Shown here piece by piece: positions 7,673 to 17,368 of a DNA stretch of 17,417 nt. Below the pieces are notes generated by a model, which worked only from the letters and a program-made list of their open reading frames with translations, did not search any database and was not told where the DNA came from. Made by a program: the position numbers and the translations under genes. Source of the stretch: Gammaproteobacteria bacterium. Its GTDB lineage: Bacteria > Pseudomonadota > Gammaproteobacteria > Xanthomonadales > Xanthomonadaceae. Location of the stretch: the NCBI GenBank assembly GCA_030431185.1, contig JAUIJO010000034.1, positions 1-17,417 of the forward strand, read 5' to 3'. How positions within the stretch are numbered: position 1 is the first letter of the stretch; the number at the start of each line of letters is the position of its first letter.

Positions 7673-8445
7673 GCCCGATGACGCTTCCCCACCGGCACAG
7701 GCGACCCATCGCAGTCACTCCGGCCGTGCGCCAGGGCCGCGAGTGCATCGGCATCGCGCACTTCGACGCGCCGCCCATGAACATCCAGCACGCCGTCCTC
7801 CTGCATGCGGGTGAGGCCCCGGCTGACGGTCTCCAGCGCGAGGCCCAGGTAGCGGGCCAGTTCCTCGCGGCTCATCGGCAGGCGGAAAACCCCTGCCGGT
7901 GCGCCGATCAATGCATAACGCTCGGACAGGCCCAGCAGGAACAGCGCGAGGCGCTCGTGGGCCTGGCGGCGCACCAGCAGGCCGGTATGCAGGTGGTCGC
8001 GATCCAGGCTGCGACCGATCACCCGGAGCAGCTGTTCGTGCAGGGAGGGCACCTGCAGCGCCACCGCGGTCAGGCGGTCGAGCGGCACCTCGCAGACGGT
8101 GCTGTCCGTCAAGGCCACCGCCTCGCAGCGATGCGACCCCTCGCCCAGCCCATCGAGCCCGATCAGTTCGCCGGGCAGGTGGAAGCCGGTGATCTGCTCT
8201 TCCCCCGACTCACTGACGCTCGCGGTCTTGAACGCGCCCGCGCTGGCGACGAAGACCGCGTGCAGGGGCTCGCCGATGCGGTACAGGCGCTCGCCGCGCA
8301 CCACCGCGCGCGGCTGCCGGACGATGGCCTCCAGGCGCGCCAGCGCTTCGATGCCGATGCCGGCGGGCAGGCACAACTGCTGCAGCGAACAGTGCGCGCA
8401 GCCATGCCGCAGCCGGGCGAGGTCGATGGAAACGGCTTCGTTCAT
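7669..8445 (-). CDS. fnr: FNR/Anr-family oxygen-sensing transcription regulator
   Basis: This is a Crp/Fnr-family regulator with the residues of an oxygen-sensing FNR. The 258-residue reading has N-terminal C16-x2-C19-x5-C25 plus C118 in T-V-C-E-V-P, matching the four Fe-S ligands of E. coli FNR (C20, C23, C29, C122). A cyclic-nucleotide-binding-like fold (about 30-150) contains E-E-Q-I-T-G-F-H-L, and the C-terminal helix-turn-helix recognition helix has E205-T-V-S208-R209, the FNR triad for TTGAT half-sites. Such regulators typically activate cbb3 operons under low oxygen. An in-frame ATG at 8463 (six residues longer) is also possible and has a GGGA before it. Residues 241-258 extend past the usual FNR end. 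Confidence 0.95.
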   Translation of the reverse strand: MNEAVSIDLARLRHGCAHCSLQQLCLPAGIGIEALARLEAIVRQPRAVVRGERLYRIGEPLHAVFVASAGAFKTASVSESGEEQITGFHLPGELIGLDGLGEGSHRCEAVALTDSTVCEVPLDRLTAVALQVPSLHEQLLRVIGRSLDRDHLHTGLLVRRQAHERLALFLLGLSERYALIGAPAGVFRLPMSREELARYLGLALETVSRGLTRMQEDGVLDVHGRRVEVRDADALAALAHGRSDCDGSPVPVGKRHRA

Positions 8446-8466
8446 GAGGGTCCATTGTCGCATGCC

Positions 8467-8491
8467 GTCCCGCGGGGCTGGATCCGCGGAC
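8467..8491 (-). other. hairpin in the leader of the fnr gene
   Basis: GTCCCGCGG at 8467-8475 pairs with CCGCGGAC at 8484-8491 with one bulged base and an 8-base loop. It lies between the amidase stop and the fnr start and covers the possible ribosome-binding sequence of the alternative ATG at 8463. It could be an amidase terminator, a leader structure or chance in GC-rich DNA. No T-run follows. Confidence 0.25.
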
Positions 8492-8546
8492 ATCGCGCCC
8501 GCGCGTCCGGGCATGCGAGCCGCACGGCGCCGCAAGGCGGAGCCGG

Positions 8547-9356
8547 TCAGCCGCTTGCCCGCGGCTCGCCCAGGCGCTGCTGTTCCAGGTCGTGCAGGAT
8601 GTCGAAGTCGCCGGGCAACCAGTCGCGCGTGGCCGCGCCACCGGTGCCTGCATCGGCGGCCGGACATTCCCGGGCACGGAAATGCCGCTGGAAGGCGCAG
8701 CGCGCTGCGTCCGGGTCGCCGAGGTCGTAGCCGACCAGGCGCAGGGCGCGCCAGGGGTCGAACGCGACCGGGGCGGGTGTGGGCCGGTCGCGCGGCCAGA
8801 GCCCGAAGCCCGCGTCCGCCAGTCTTGCCCAAGGGAACAGTACGCTCGGGTCCTGCTTGCGGGCCGGTGCCAGGTCGGCATGACCGATCACCGCGTCGCG
8901 TTCGATGCCCGTGCGCGCGGTGATGTCCTCCAGCAAGCGCAGCAGCGCGTCGACCTGGGCGTCGGGGAAGGGCGACTGGCCGTCGTTGTCGATCTCGATC
9001 CCGATCGACGCGGAATTGAGGTCGTCCCCGCCCTGCCACCGGCCCGCCCCGGCGTGCCACGCCCGTCTCTCTTCGGCGACGAGCTGGTAGAGGCGACCAT
9101 CGCGTCCGACCAGGTAGTGCGCACTGACCGGGCCGCCGGCATTGGCGGTCTGCAGGGTATGCAGCGCGGCCTCGGCGCTCTCCATGTCCGTGTGGTGCAG
9201 CACGATCAGGCGCGCCCGGCGCGCGTCGTGGTTGGGCGAGCCGCGCCACTCGGCCAGCGGATTGCGTGGCGGCGCCGTCGCACAGGCGGACAGCAGCAGG
9301 CCGACCGACAGCAAGGGGACGAGGAGACCGGCTCGGGCATGCAAGGACAGGGACAT
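8547..9356 (-). CDS. lipoprotein N-acetylmuramoyl-L-alanine amidase, AmiD-like
   Basis: The enzyme cleaves the amide bond between N-acetylmuramic acid and the stem peptide during cell-wall turnover or recycling. The 269-residue product starts with a signal peptide ending in the lipobox L-S-A-C25, so it is probably anchored to the outer membrane. The Amidase_2 fold follows: V-L-H54-H55-T, A-W-H101, E121 in I-G-I-E, and G-H159-A-D-L-A-P with K167 and D169. These supply the zinc ligands and catalytic positions of the family. Residues about 195-230 (V-G-Y-D to F-Q-R-H-F) resemble the C-terminal peptidoglycan-binding helices of AmiD; C220 and C231 could form a disulfide. No clear ribosome-binding site precedes the ATG. 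Confidence 0.9.
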   Translation of the reverse strand: MSLSLHARAGLLVPLLSVGLLLSACATAPPRNPLAEWRGSPNHDARRARLIVLHHTDMESAEAALHTLQTANAGGPVSAHYLVGRDGRLYQLVAEERRAWHAGAGRWQGGDDLNSASIGIEIDNDGQSPFPDAQVDALLRLLEDITARTGIERDAVIGHADLAPARKQDPSVLFPWARLADAGFGLWPRDRPTPAPVAFDPWRALRLVGYDLGDPDAARCAFQRHFRARECPAADAGTGGAATRDWLPGDFDILHDLEQQRLGEPRASG

Positions 9357-9463
9357 AAACGACGATCGCTGCCGGGAACGGGCATCCAGATTAAAGGATC
9401 GCCCGCCCGCGCCGCGTCATCGCCGTTGTCCGTGCGGCGATCCGCTCACCGCACCCGCGCGGC

Positions 9464-9985
9464 TCAGCGTTCGATGTCGGCGCCCATGAAATCCAGCTTG
9501 CCCAGCCGGACGCCCGACTGCCGCAGCACCGCGTAGGCGATGCTGGAATGGAACTGGAAATTGGGGTGCACGAAGCCCATCAGGTAATCCAGGCCCTTGA
9601 ACTCGAGCGACCTCGGGCCGAACTTCAACTGGATGTCGCGTCCCTCGCTGCCATCGACCTGCTCCGGCTTCAGGCTCCGGAGGAAGGCGATGGCGCGCTC
9701 GAGGCGGGCCTGCAACTGCGCGAAATCCGTCTCGTCGTCGGCGAACGGCGGCGGCTCGATGCCCGCAAGTCGCGCCGCGCCGTTCTTGACCATGTCCGTG
9801 GCGATCTGGACGTGACGGAGCAGCGGCAGCATGTCCGGCGCGAGCCGCGCCTGCAGCAAGGCCTCCGGGGCGTATTCATGCGCCTGCGCATGCACCTCGC
9901 CCTTGCGCAGTACGTGCGCGAGGTTCTGCAGGCCGTGGATGAACGCCGGCACCGAGGCGCTGTACATGGAGATCGTCGTGGTCAT
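9464..9985 (-). CDS. DUF1993 family protein
   Basis: The 173-residue soluble protein matches the DUF1993 pattern I recognise: an N-terminal M-Y-x-A-S-V-P-x-F region, H-V-Q-I-A-T-D-M (about 59-66) and a C-terminal F-H-S-S-I-A-Y-A-V-L-R followed by G-x-x-L-G-K-x-D-F-M-G. The family is largely helical, lacks an established function and has the look of the DinB-like four-helix group. The start at 9985 has a good AGGAAGG ribosome-binding sequence a few bases upstream. It is transcribed away from the catalase gene across a 308-base gap. Confidence 0.9.
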   Translation of the reverse strand: MTTTISMYSASVPAFIHGLQNLAHVLRKGEVHAQAHEYAPEALLQARLAPDMLPLLRHVQIATDMVKNGAARLAGIEPPPFADDETDFAQLQARLERAIAFLRSLKPEQVDGSEGRDIQLKFGPRSLEFKGLDYLMGFVHPNFQFHSSIAYAVLRQSGVRLGKLDFMGADIER

Positions 9986-10081
9986 GGGCCTTCCTGCTCA
10001 TGGTGGGGAAGCGGCAAGGCTACGCCCCGGACCGTGGCGCGAACAGGCGACCGGCCGGGAATCAGCGTCCCGCGCCGCGGA

Positions 10082-10125
10082 CAATCGCCGTTCAATCGCC
10101 GTTCAATCGCCCTTCAATCGGCCTT
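10082..10125. repeat. four tandem copies of an 11-base repeat
   Basis: Units are CAATCGCCGTT at 10082-10092 and 10093-10103, CAATCGCCCTT at 10104-10114 and CAATCGGCCTT at 10115-10125. The copies drift by one base at a time. The period is about one helical turn, so a protein could meet the same face of DNA each time; replication slippage is an equally simple origin. It lies about 170 bases before the catalase start. Confidence 0.9.
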
Positions 10126-10201
10126 CTCCGCGGAATGACCAGCCCGCAGGCGCGTGCCGGCTCGCCTACCGGTCCGTCCGCCCCACCAGGGCGCGTGGAT
10201 C

Positions 10202-10224
10202 TGAACGAATCGCGGGCGCGTTCA
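10202..10224. promoter_or_regulatory. inverted repeat upstream of the catalase gene, possible operator
   Basis: TGAACG and CGTTCA form perfect 6-base arms separated by 11 bases, about 70 bases before the catalase start. Arm spacing suits a dimeric regulator. It does not match the FNR or OxyR consensus that I know. The regulatory role is a guess. Confidence 0.3.
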
Positions 10225-10293
10225 CGCCACGTGCTCAAGCCCTTCACGACGCCAGCGCAACACTCGCGTTCCTGCCCCCGCAATGGAGTTCGC

Positions 10294-12408
<2,115 letters not shown>

Positions 12409-12493
12409 ACTTGCGCTTCCCGTGATCGATTGACCCGTCGTCCTGCACACCGTGCGCTGCGCGGTGTCGGCGACCGGCAAGCGGTCCGACGAT

Positions 12494-12513
12494 GCCGGGC
12501 GTGCGCGCCCGGC
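12494..12513. terminator. GC-rich hairpin between convergent katE and pdeM genes
   Basis: GCCGGGCG at 12494-12501 pairs perfectly with CGCCCGGC at 12506-12513 around a TGCG tetraloop, and A-T plus G-T pairs extend the stem outward. It is 37 bases from the pdeM stop and works in both orientations. No T-run flanks it. Confidence 0.45.
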
Positions 12514-12550
12514 GTTGGTGCGTCGCGGGTCCCCGGGCCCGCAGGCGCAG

Positions 12551-13243
12551 TCACCCCTCGTCGCGCCGCGGACCGCGGCCGGGGGCGTCGCGTGGGACCA
12601 CCAGCACGATGTGCCCACCGGCGCATATGCCCACGCCGGCGTCCTGCGTGGGCGTCACCGGGATGCCGCCGGTGAACTCGGAGAAGGCGGGCAGCACGGT
12701 GGTCTGGCTGCGCAGCCAGAACGAGGGCCAGCGTCCCTTCAGGCCGGGCAAGGGCGTCACCGGGTGCACGTGCCCGCACATGACGTGGCCATCGCCTGCC
12801 TCCGCTGCGATGCCGGGTGCATGCTGGAACATGAAGGGACCGTCCGCGACGCGGTCCGGCAGCAGCTCCAGGCCCAGCCCCGCCCGCGACAGGGCACGAT
12901 CGTGATTGCCGGGCACCGCCGCCATCGCGACACCGGGGTGCTTCTCGCGCCAACGGTGCCAGTCCCGCGGCCAGCCGGATTCGGGCACCGGTCCGTGGAC
13001 CACGTCGCCGAGTATCCACAACTGCGTGGCGCCACTGGCCTCCAGCAACCCCGACAAGCGCGCGAGGTCCCGCAGGGTGCCACCGCTGGGCAGGCTGATC
13101 CCGGACTTCCGGAAGACCTCGCCTTTCCCCAGGTGGAGGTCGGCGATCACCAGGCGCCGGCGCGCCTTCCAGTACAGCGCCCGCTCGGCGAACAACTCGA
13201 CCGCTTCGCCCGCGATGGACACCTCGGCTCGCTCAGCGGACAT
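12551..13243 (-). CDS. pdeM: ligase-associated metallophosphoesterase PdeM
   Basis: PdeM proteins are calcineurin-fold metal-dependent phosphoesterases or endonucleases encoded with an ATP-dependent ligase and an Lhr-like helicase in a DNA damage response cassette. The 230-residue product has the complete metal-site series: A-D-L-H-L-G-K-G, G-D-V-V-H-G, P-G-N-H-D and G-H-V-H-P. ATG 13243 has a GGAGAGG ribosome-binding sequence a few bases upstream. The start lies inside the end of the helicase gene (11-base overlap), so expression is probably coupled. A longer frame to 13387 is open, but its extra N terminus has no family resemblance. Confidence 0.93.
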   Translation of the reverse strand: MSAERAEVSIAGEAVELFAERALYWKARRRLVIADLHLGKGEVFRKSGISLPSGGTLRDLARLSGLLEASGATQLWILGDVVHGPVPESGWPRDWHRWREKHPGVAMAAVPGNHDRALSRAGLGLELLPDRVADGPFMFQHAPGIAAEAGDGHVMCGHVHPVTPLPGLKGRWPSFWLRSQTTVLPAFSEFTGGIPVTPTQDAGVGICAGGHIVLVVPRDAPGRGPRRDEG

Positions 13244-15773
13244 GCCGCCTCTCCAGCTGCTCCGCCGCGCGCCGCACGCGTGTCGCCCAGTCTTCGTTGC
13301 TGAGGCGCCCACGCACGCTTTCGGCCCACAGCGGGAACGAAAGCGGACTGAACCCCCGCAGCGCCTGGATGCGCAGGCTGCGCCCACGCAGCTCGTCGAG
13401 GGTGCGGGCCAGCGCGTCGATGCCGAGCTCCCGGTCCAGCACTTCGCGGCGCGCCAGCTGCAGCAGCATGTGGTCGGGATCGTAGCGTTGCATCACGTCG
13501 AACAGCAGGCCCGACGATGCCTGCAATTGCCGCGTGGACTTGAGCTCGCGTCCCGGCAGGCTGGGCGACAGGAGGCCCGCGACTCGAGCGATCTCGCGGA
13601 ACTGGCGCCGCGCCAGTTCGATCATGTTGACGCTCTCCTCCACGTCCTCGACGAGCCGCTCCGGCGACAGCAGCGCAACCAGCTCCCCGTCCTCCAGGCC
13701 AACGCCGGAAGCCGGGGATATGGACAGGCCATAGTCGTTGACGGCGAAGGAGAACGTGTCGGCCCTCAGGCGCGACCAGCGCAGGGCCATCAGCGACGCC
13801 AGGCCGGAATGGACATGGCGGCCCGCGAAGGGGTACAGCATCAGGAAATGCCGCTTGCGGGCGGTCACCGCTTCCACCAGGAGGACGTCCGGCGACGGCG
13901 TCGTGCTGATCGATTCCTGCAGGGCGAGCAGCCTTTCCATCCACTTGAGCTCGGGCGAGCTGCGATCATGGGCCAGGACGCGCTCGACTTCGTGGGCCAG
14001 TCCGTTCGACAGCGGCATCCGCCCGCCCGCCCATCGTGGCACCGCCCCACCCTGCCCGCGCGCTGCTCGCACGTAGGCCGTCATGTTCTCCAGACGGACC
14101 AGGCGCAGTTGCCTGCCGGCGAACTGGAACGCGTCCCCGGGCTTCAGCCCGGCCACGAAGCTTTCCTCGATCGCACCCAGCCGGGCGCCGCGCAGGAAGC
14201 GCACCAGGACCGCGCCATCGCTCGTGATCGTGCCGATCGAGAGCCGGTGGCGGAACGCGGTCCGGCGGTCCGGCACCGTGTACCGGCCCTCGGCATCGCG
14301 AACCACGCGCCGATACTCGGGGTACAGCTCCAGGGCGCTGCCGCCGCGCACGATGAAGTCCAGTACCGATTGCCAGGTGGCCTGCGTCAACGACGCGAAG
14401 GCATGCGTGCGCTTGACCTCGCGGAACAGGTCATCCGCGTCGAAGCCCCCGGCCAGCGCCATCGACACGCAATGCTGCGCGAGCACGTCGACGCTCGAGG
14501 CCAACGGCCGCCGGGCTTCCACGCGGCCCGCCGCGACGGCATTGCGGGCGGCGGCGAACTCCGCCAGCTCGAGCGCGTGGGTGGGCACGCAGTACACCGT
14601 GCCCGCGCGCCCGGGCTGGTGGCGGGCGCGGCCCGCGCGTTGCAGCAGTCGCGCGACGCCCTTCGGGCTGCCGATCTGGACCACCTGGTCCACGGTCGGG
14701 AAATCCACGCCCAGGTCCAGGCTCGAAGTCGCCACGACGCATCGGAGCGCACCACCGCGCAGACCGTCCTCGACCGATCGGCGGAGCGCGGGGTCCAGCG
14801 AACCATGATGGAGGGCCAGGCTGGACACGTCCTCCGGCCATACCGCATGTAGCGCCTGGTGCCACAACTCGACCTGCGCGCGCGTGTTGGCGAATACCAG
14901 CGTGGTCCGCGCCCTGAACACCTGGGCGACCACGCCCTGCAACTGGGCCAGGCCGAGGTGCCCTGCCCAGGCGAAGCGTTTGCCTTCCGGCGGCAACAAC
15001 GTCCGGATCCGGATGTCCCGCGTGCGGCCACCGCGTACCACCTCCGCCTCCGGGTCCTGGGGCAGCAGTACCTGCCTGGCTTCCTCGAGGTTGCCGAGCG
15101 TGGCGGACAGGCCCCAGAGCGGCGCCGCCGGGGCGAGGGCCCGGACGCGTGCCAGCGCAAGCTCGAGCAGGACACCGCGCTTGTTGCCGAGCAATTCGTG
15201 CCACTCATCGACCACGATCGAGCGCAGACGCGCGAAATGGCGCGCCGCGTCCGGATAGGAAAGCAGGAGCGACAAGGACTCCGGCGTGGTCACCAGCACG
15301 TCGAGTCGGCCGTTACGCGCCAGGCGTTTGTCACGGCCGCTCCCGTCGCCGGTGCGCACCCCGACGGTCCACGGCAACGCCATGGCATCGACTGCCGCCT
15401 GCAAGGCGGCGCCTGTATCGGTGGCCAGCGCACGCAGCGGCGTGACCCACAGCAGCTTGAAGTGCGGCGCCGGCACCGGCGGCACGCCACGGCGCGCCCG
15501 CGACGGCCCGGGCCCCCTTGCCTCCTGCTGGGCATGCATCAGCGCGGCGGCTTGCACCAGGACACCCCCCGCCGCCGCCAGCGTCTTGCCGCTGCCGGTG
15601 GGTGTATGCAGCAGGCCCGACTCCCCGCGCAGGAAGCGGCGCCAGACTGTTTTCTGGAACTGCGCCGGCGTCCAGCCGCGCGAGGCGAACCAGGCATCCA
15701 GCCGGTCCCGTGCGGTCTTCAAGTGCCGCTTAGTCGGGCCGGTCTGGAGCGCTTCCGGGGGCGGCGCCGTCAT
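13233..15773 (-). CDS. ligase-associated Lhr-like DExH-box DNA helicase
   Basis: An ATP-driven superfamily 2 helicase of the Lhr-core type, thought to unwind DNA or remodel nicks for the partner ligase and nucleases. The 846-residue product shows the Q-like region (F39-Q-K-T), Walker A T57-P-T-G-S-G-K63-T, motif Ia T-P-L-R-A-L-A, motif II D189-E-W-H192, motif III S-A-T (223-225) and motif VI Q378-R-A-G-R-A-R. Winged-helix and Lhr C-terminal core regions follow. ATG 15773 overlaps the ligase stop by four bases. A longer frame to 16163 is shadow sequence inside the ligase gene. No ferredoxin-type or nuclease extra domain is seen. Confidence 0.95.
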   Translation of the reverse strand: MTAPPPEALQTGPTKRHLKTARDRLDAWFASRGWTPAQFQKTVWRRFLRGESGLLHTPTGSGKTLAAAGGVLVQAAALMHAQQEARGPGPSRARRGVPPVPAPHFKLLWVTPLRALATDTGAALQAAVDAMALPWTVGVRTGDGSGRDKRLARNGRLDVLVTTPESLSLLLSYPDAARHFARLRSIVVDEWHELLGNKRGVLLELALARVRALAPAAPLWGLSATLGNLEEARQVLLPQDPEAEVVRGGRTRDIRIRTLLPPEGKRFAWAGHLGLAQLQGVVAQVFRARTTLVFANTRAQVELWHQALHAVWPEDVSSLALHHGSLDPALRRSVEDGLRGGALRCVVATSSLDLGVDFPTVDQVVQIGSPKGVARLLQRAGRARHQPGRAGTVYCVPTHALELAEFAAARNAVAAGRVEARRPLASSVDVLAQHCVSMALAGGFDADDLFREVKRTHAFASLTQATWQSVLDFIVRGGSALELYPEYRRVVRDAEGRYTVPDRRTAFRHRLSIGTITSDGAVLVRFLRGARLGAIEESFVAGLKPGDAFQFAGRQLRLVRLENMTAYVRAARGQGGAVPRWAGGRMPLSNGLAHEVERVLAHDRSSPELKWMERLLALQESISTTPSPDVLLVEAVTARKRHFLMLYPFAGRHVHSGLASLMALRWSRLRADTFSFAVNDYGLSISPASGVGLEDGELVALLSPERLVEDVEESVNMIELARRQFREIARVAGLLSPSLPGRELKSTRQLQASSGLLFDVMQRYDPDHMLLQLARREVLDRELGIDALARTLDELRGRSLRIQALRGFSPLSFPLWAESVRGRLSNEDWATRVRRAAEQLERRHVR

Positions 15774-17368
15774 CGCGCCTGCGCCTTCAAGACCTCCAGC
15801 CGGTCGGCCTCTTCCACGCGTTTGTCGCGCCGCCATCGCAGGATGCGCGGGAAACGCACCGCCAGTCCCGACTTGTGCCGCGTGGACAGGTTCACGGCCT
15901 CGAACGCCAGCTCGAACACGTGCCGTGCCGGCACCGAACGGACCGGGCCGAAACGCTCGAGGGTGTTCTGGCGGATCCAGCGGTCCAGCTCCAGGATTTC
16001 CTTGTCCGTGAGTCCCGAATACGCTTTGGCCACCGGCACCAGCGCGTCGCCGTCCCACACCCCGAAGGTGTAGTCGCTGTGGATGTTGCTGCGCCGCCCG
16101 TGACCGGACTGGGCGTAGAGCAGCACGGCATCGATCGTGAGGGGATCGATCTTCCACTTCCACCAGTCGCCCCGCCTGCGCCCGGCCTGGTACTCCGAGC
16201 CCAGCCGCTTGAGCATCAGTCCCTCGACGTCGCGTTCGCGGGATGCCGCGCGCAGGTGCGCCGCTCCGTCCCAGTCGCCGACCTGCAGCGCGGGCGACGT
16301 GGCGATGCGTGGGTCCGGCGGACCCCGGCGCGCGTCGAGCAATGCCTCCAGCCGCGCGCGGCGCTCACGCAGCGGGCTCGGGCGGATGTCCCCACCGCCA
16401 TCCTCCAGGAGGTCGAACGCCAGGTAACGCACCGGCGTGGCCGCCAGCGAACGCGGCGAGGGCTTCCGCAGCTGGATGCGCTTCTGCAGTGCGGTGAATG
16501 GCATCGGGGCAGGCGCGTCCGGCTGCCAGGCGAGCAGTTCACCGTCCATGACGAAATCGCCCGGGATGGCGCTGGCCGCCTCCTCGATTTCCGGGAAACG
16601 TCCGTCAAGCCGCTCCTCACCGCGTGACCACAAGCCCACCTCGCCGTCGCGTACGATCAACTGGACCCGGATGCCGTCCCATTTCCATTCCAGCAACCAG
16701 TCCGAGACCTCGCCGAGGTCCGCCGGCGGCGTTTCCAGCGGCGACGCGAGGAAGAAGGGATAGGGCTGCCTGCGGTCGCTCGCCAGGATCGCCGGGTCGA
16801 GCAGCATCGCCATGAACGCCGGCGTGGGCGACCAGTCGCCCAGCATCCGCTGGGCGATGCGCGCCACGTCGATGCCGGACATTTCCGCCAGTGCCTGCTG
16901 CACCGTTCGCGCGGACACGCCGATCCGCAGGTTGCCCGTCAGCAGCTTGTTGAACACCAACCGCTGGGCCCCGCCCAGCATCGTCCACGCCGCGGTGACG
17001 CCGGCGCGCCGCCCCGGCTCGTCCATCCCTTTCAGCGGGGCCAGGCGGTGTTCGATCCAGTCATGCAAGGGCAGCTCCGCCGGGTTCGCCGGCTCCGGCA
17101 GCAAGAGCGATATCGATTCGGCCAGGTCGCCCACGTGGTGGTAGGCATCGTCGACCAGCCACTCGGGGATGCCCGAGCTGACGCTGGCCCAGCGGCGGAG
17201 TTCGCCCGACTTAGCGATGCCGCGCATCTTCCCGCCCGCCAGCAACCACAGCGCCCATGCCGCGTCCCTGGGGACCGCGGAGCGGAAATAGGCGATGAGG
17301 GCGTCGCGCTTGTCCCGCGTGCCGGTGAACCGCTCGAGCGCGGTGTAGAGGGCCGCGAAGTCCTTCAT
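15770..17368 (-). CDS. ATP-dependent DNA ligase of the DNA damage response cassette
   Basis: The enzyme seals nicks using ATP and probably acts in repair rather than replication, where the NAD-dependent LigA serves. The 532-residue product has an N-terminal DNA-binding domain (1-200), the adenylation site E-W-K229-W-D-G-I-R, motif III F-V-M-D-G-E, motif IV D-V-E-G-L-M-L-K-R, motif V W-W-K-W-K and a C-terminal OB-fold. Length and the M-K-D-F-A-A-L-Y start fit bacterial LigB/LigC-like cassette ligases, not LigD, since no polymerase or phosphoesterase domain is fused. The frame stays open to the window edge, but the family-like N terminus fixes ATG 17368. No clear ribosome-binding site is visible. 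Confidence 0.95.
   Translation of the reverse strand: MKDFAALYTALERFTGTRDKRDALIAYFRSAVPRDAAWALWLLAGGKMRGIAKSGELRRWASVSSGIPEWLVDDAYHHVGDLAESISLLLPEPANPAELPLHDWIEHRLAPLKGMDEPGRRAGVTAAWTMLGGAQRLVFNKLLTGNLRIGVSARTVQQALAEMSGIDVARIAQRMLGDWSPTPAFMAMLLDPAILASDRRQPYPFFLASPLETPPADLGEVSDWLLEWKWDGIRVQLIVRDGEVGLWSRGEERLDGRFPEIEEAASAIPGDFVMDGELLAWQPDAPAPMPFTALQKRIQLRKPSPRSLAATPVRYLAFDLLEDGGGDIRPSPLRERRARLEALLDARRGPPDPRIATSPALQVGDWDGAAHLRAASRERDVEGLMLKRLGSEYQAGRRRGDWWKWKIDPLTIDAVLLYAQSGHGRRSNIHSDYTFGVWDGDALVPVAKAYSGLTDKEILELDRWIRQNTLERFGPVRSVPARHVFELAFEAVNLSTRHKSGLAVRFPRILRWRRDKRVEEADRLEVLKAQAR

Larger units (their letters stand above)
9986..10293. other. divergent intergenic region between DUF1993 and catalase genes
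   Basis: This 308-base gap must hold promoters for both flanking genes. I cannot point to a convincing -35/-10 pair on either strand. It contains four 11-base tandem repeats at 10082-10125 and an inverted repeat at 10202-10224. The catalase frame stays open upstream to 10000, but that translation has no family resemblance and the ribosome-binding site fixes the catalase start at 10294. Confidence 0.7.

Noticed and set aside
8446..9249. Extension of the fnr frame upstream through the amidase gene
   Set aside because: It overlaps the lipoprotein amidase in another frame; FNR homology begins just before the first cysteine cluster.
10082..10125. CRISPR array or origin iterons
   Set aside because: Units are only 11 bases and directly adjoining with no spacers, there are no cas or rep genes, and the context is a catalase promoter region.
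10082..10125. OxyR binding site
   Set aside because: The 11-base spacing fits, but the ATAG/CTAT elements are missing, so only the period is similar.
10000..10293. N-terminal extension of the catalase frame to 10000
   Set aside because: It contains the tandem repeats, has no family similarity, and a GGAG ribosome-binding site fixes the start at 10294.
12906..14852. 648-codon open frame on the + strand opposite pdeM and the helicase
   Set aside because: Same shadow effect; the - strand has all metallophosphoesterase and DExH helicase motifs.
15774..16163. N-terminal extension of the helicase frame into the ligase gene
   Set aside because: The ligase C-terminal domain is encoded there; the ATG at 15773 in an ATGA overlap fits family length.
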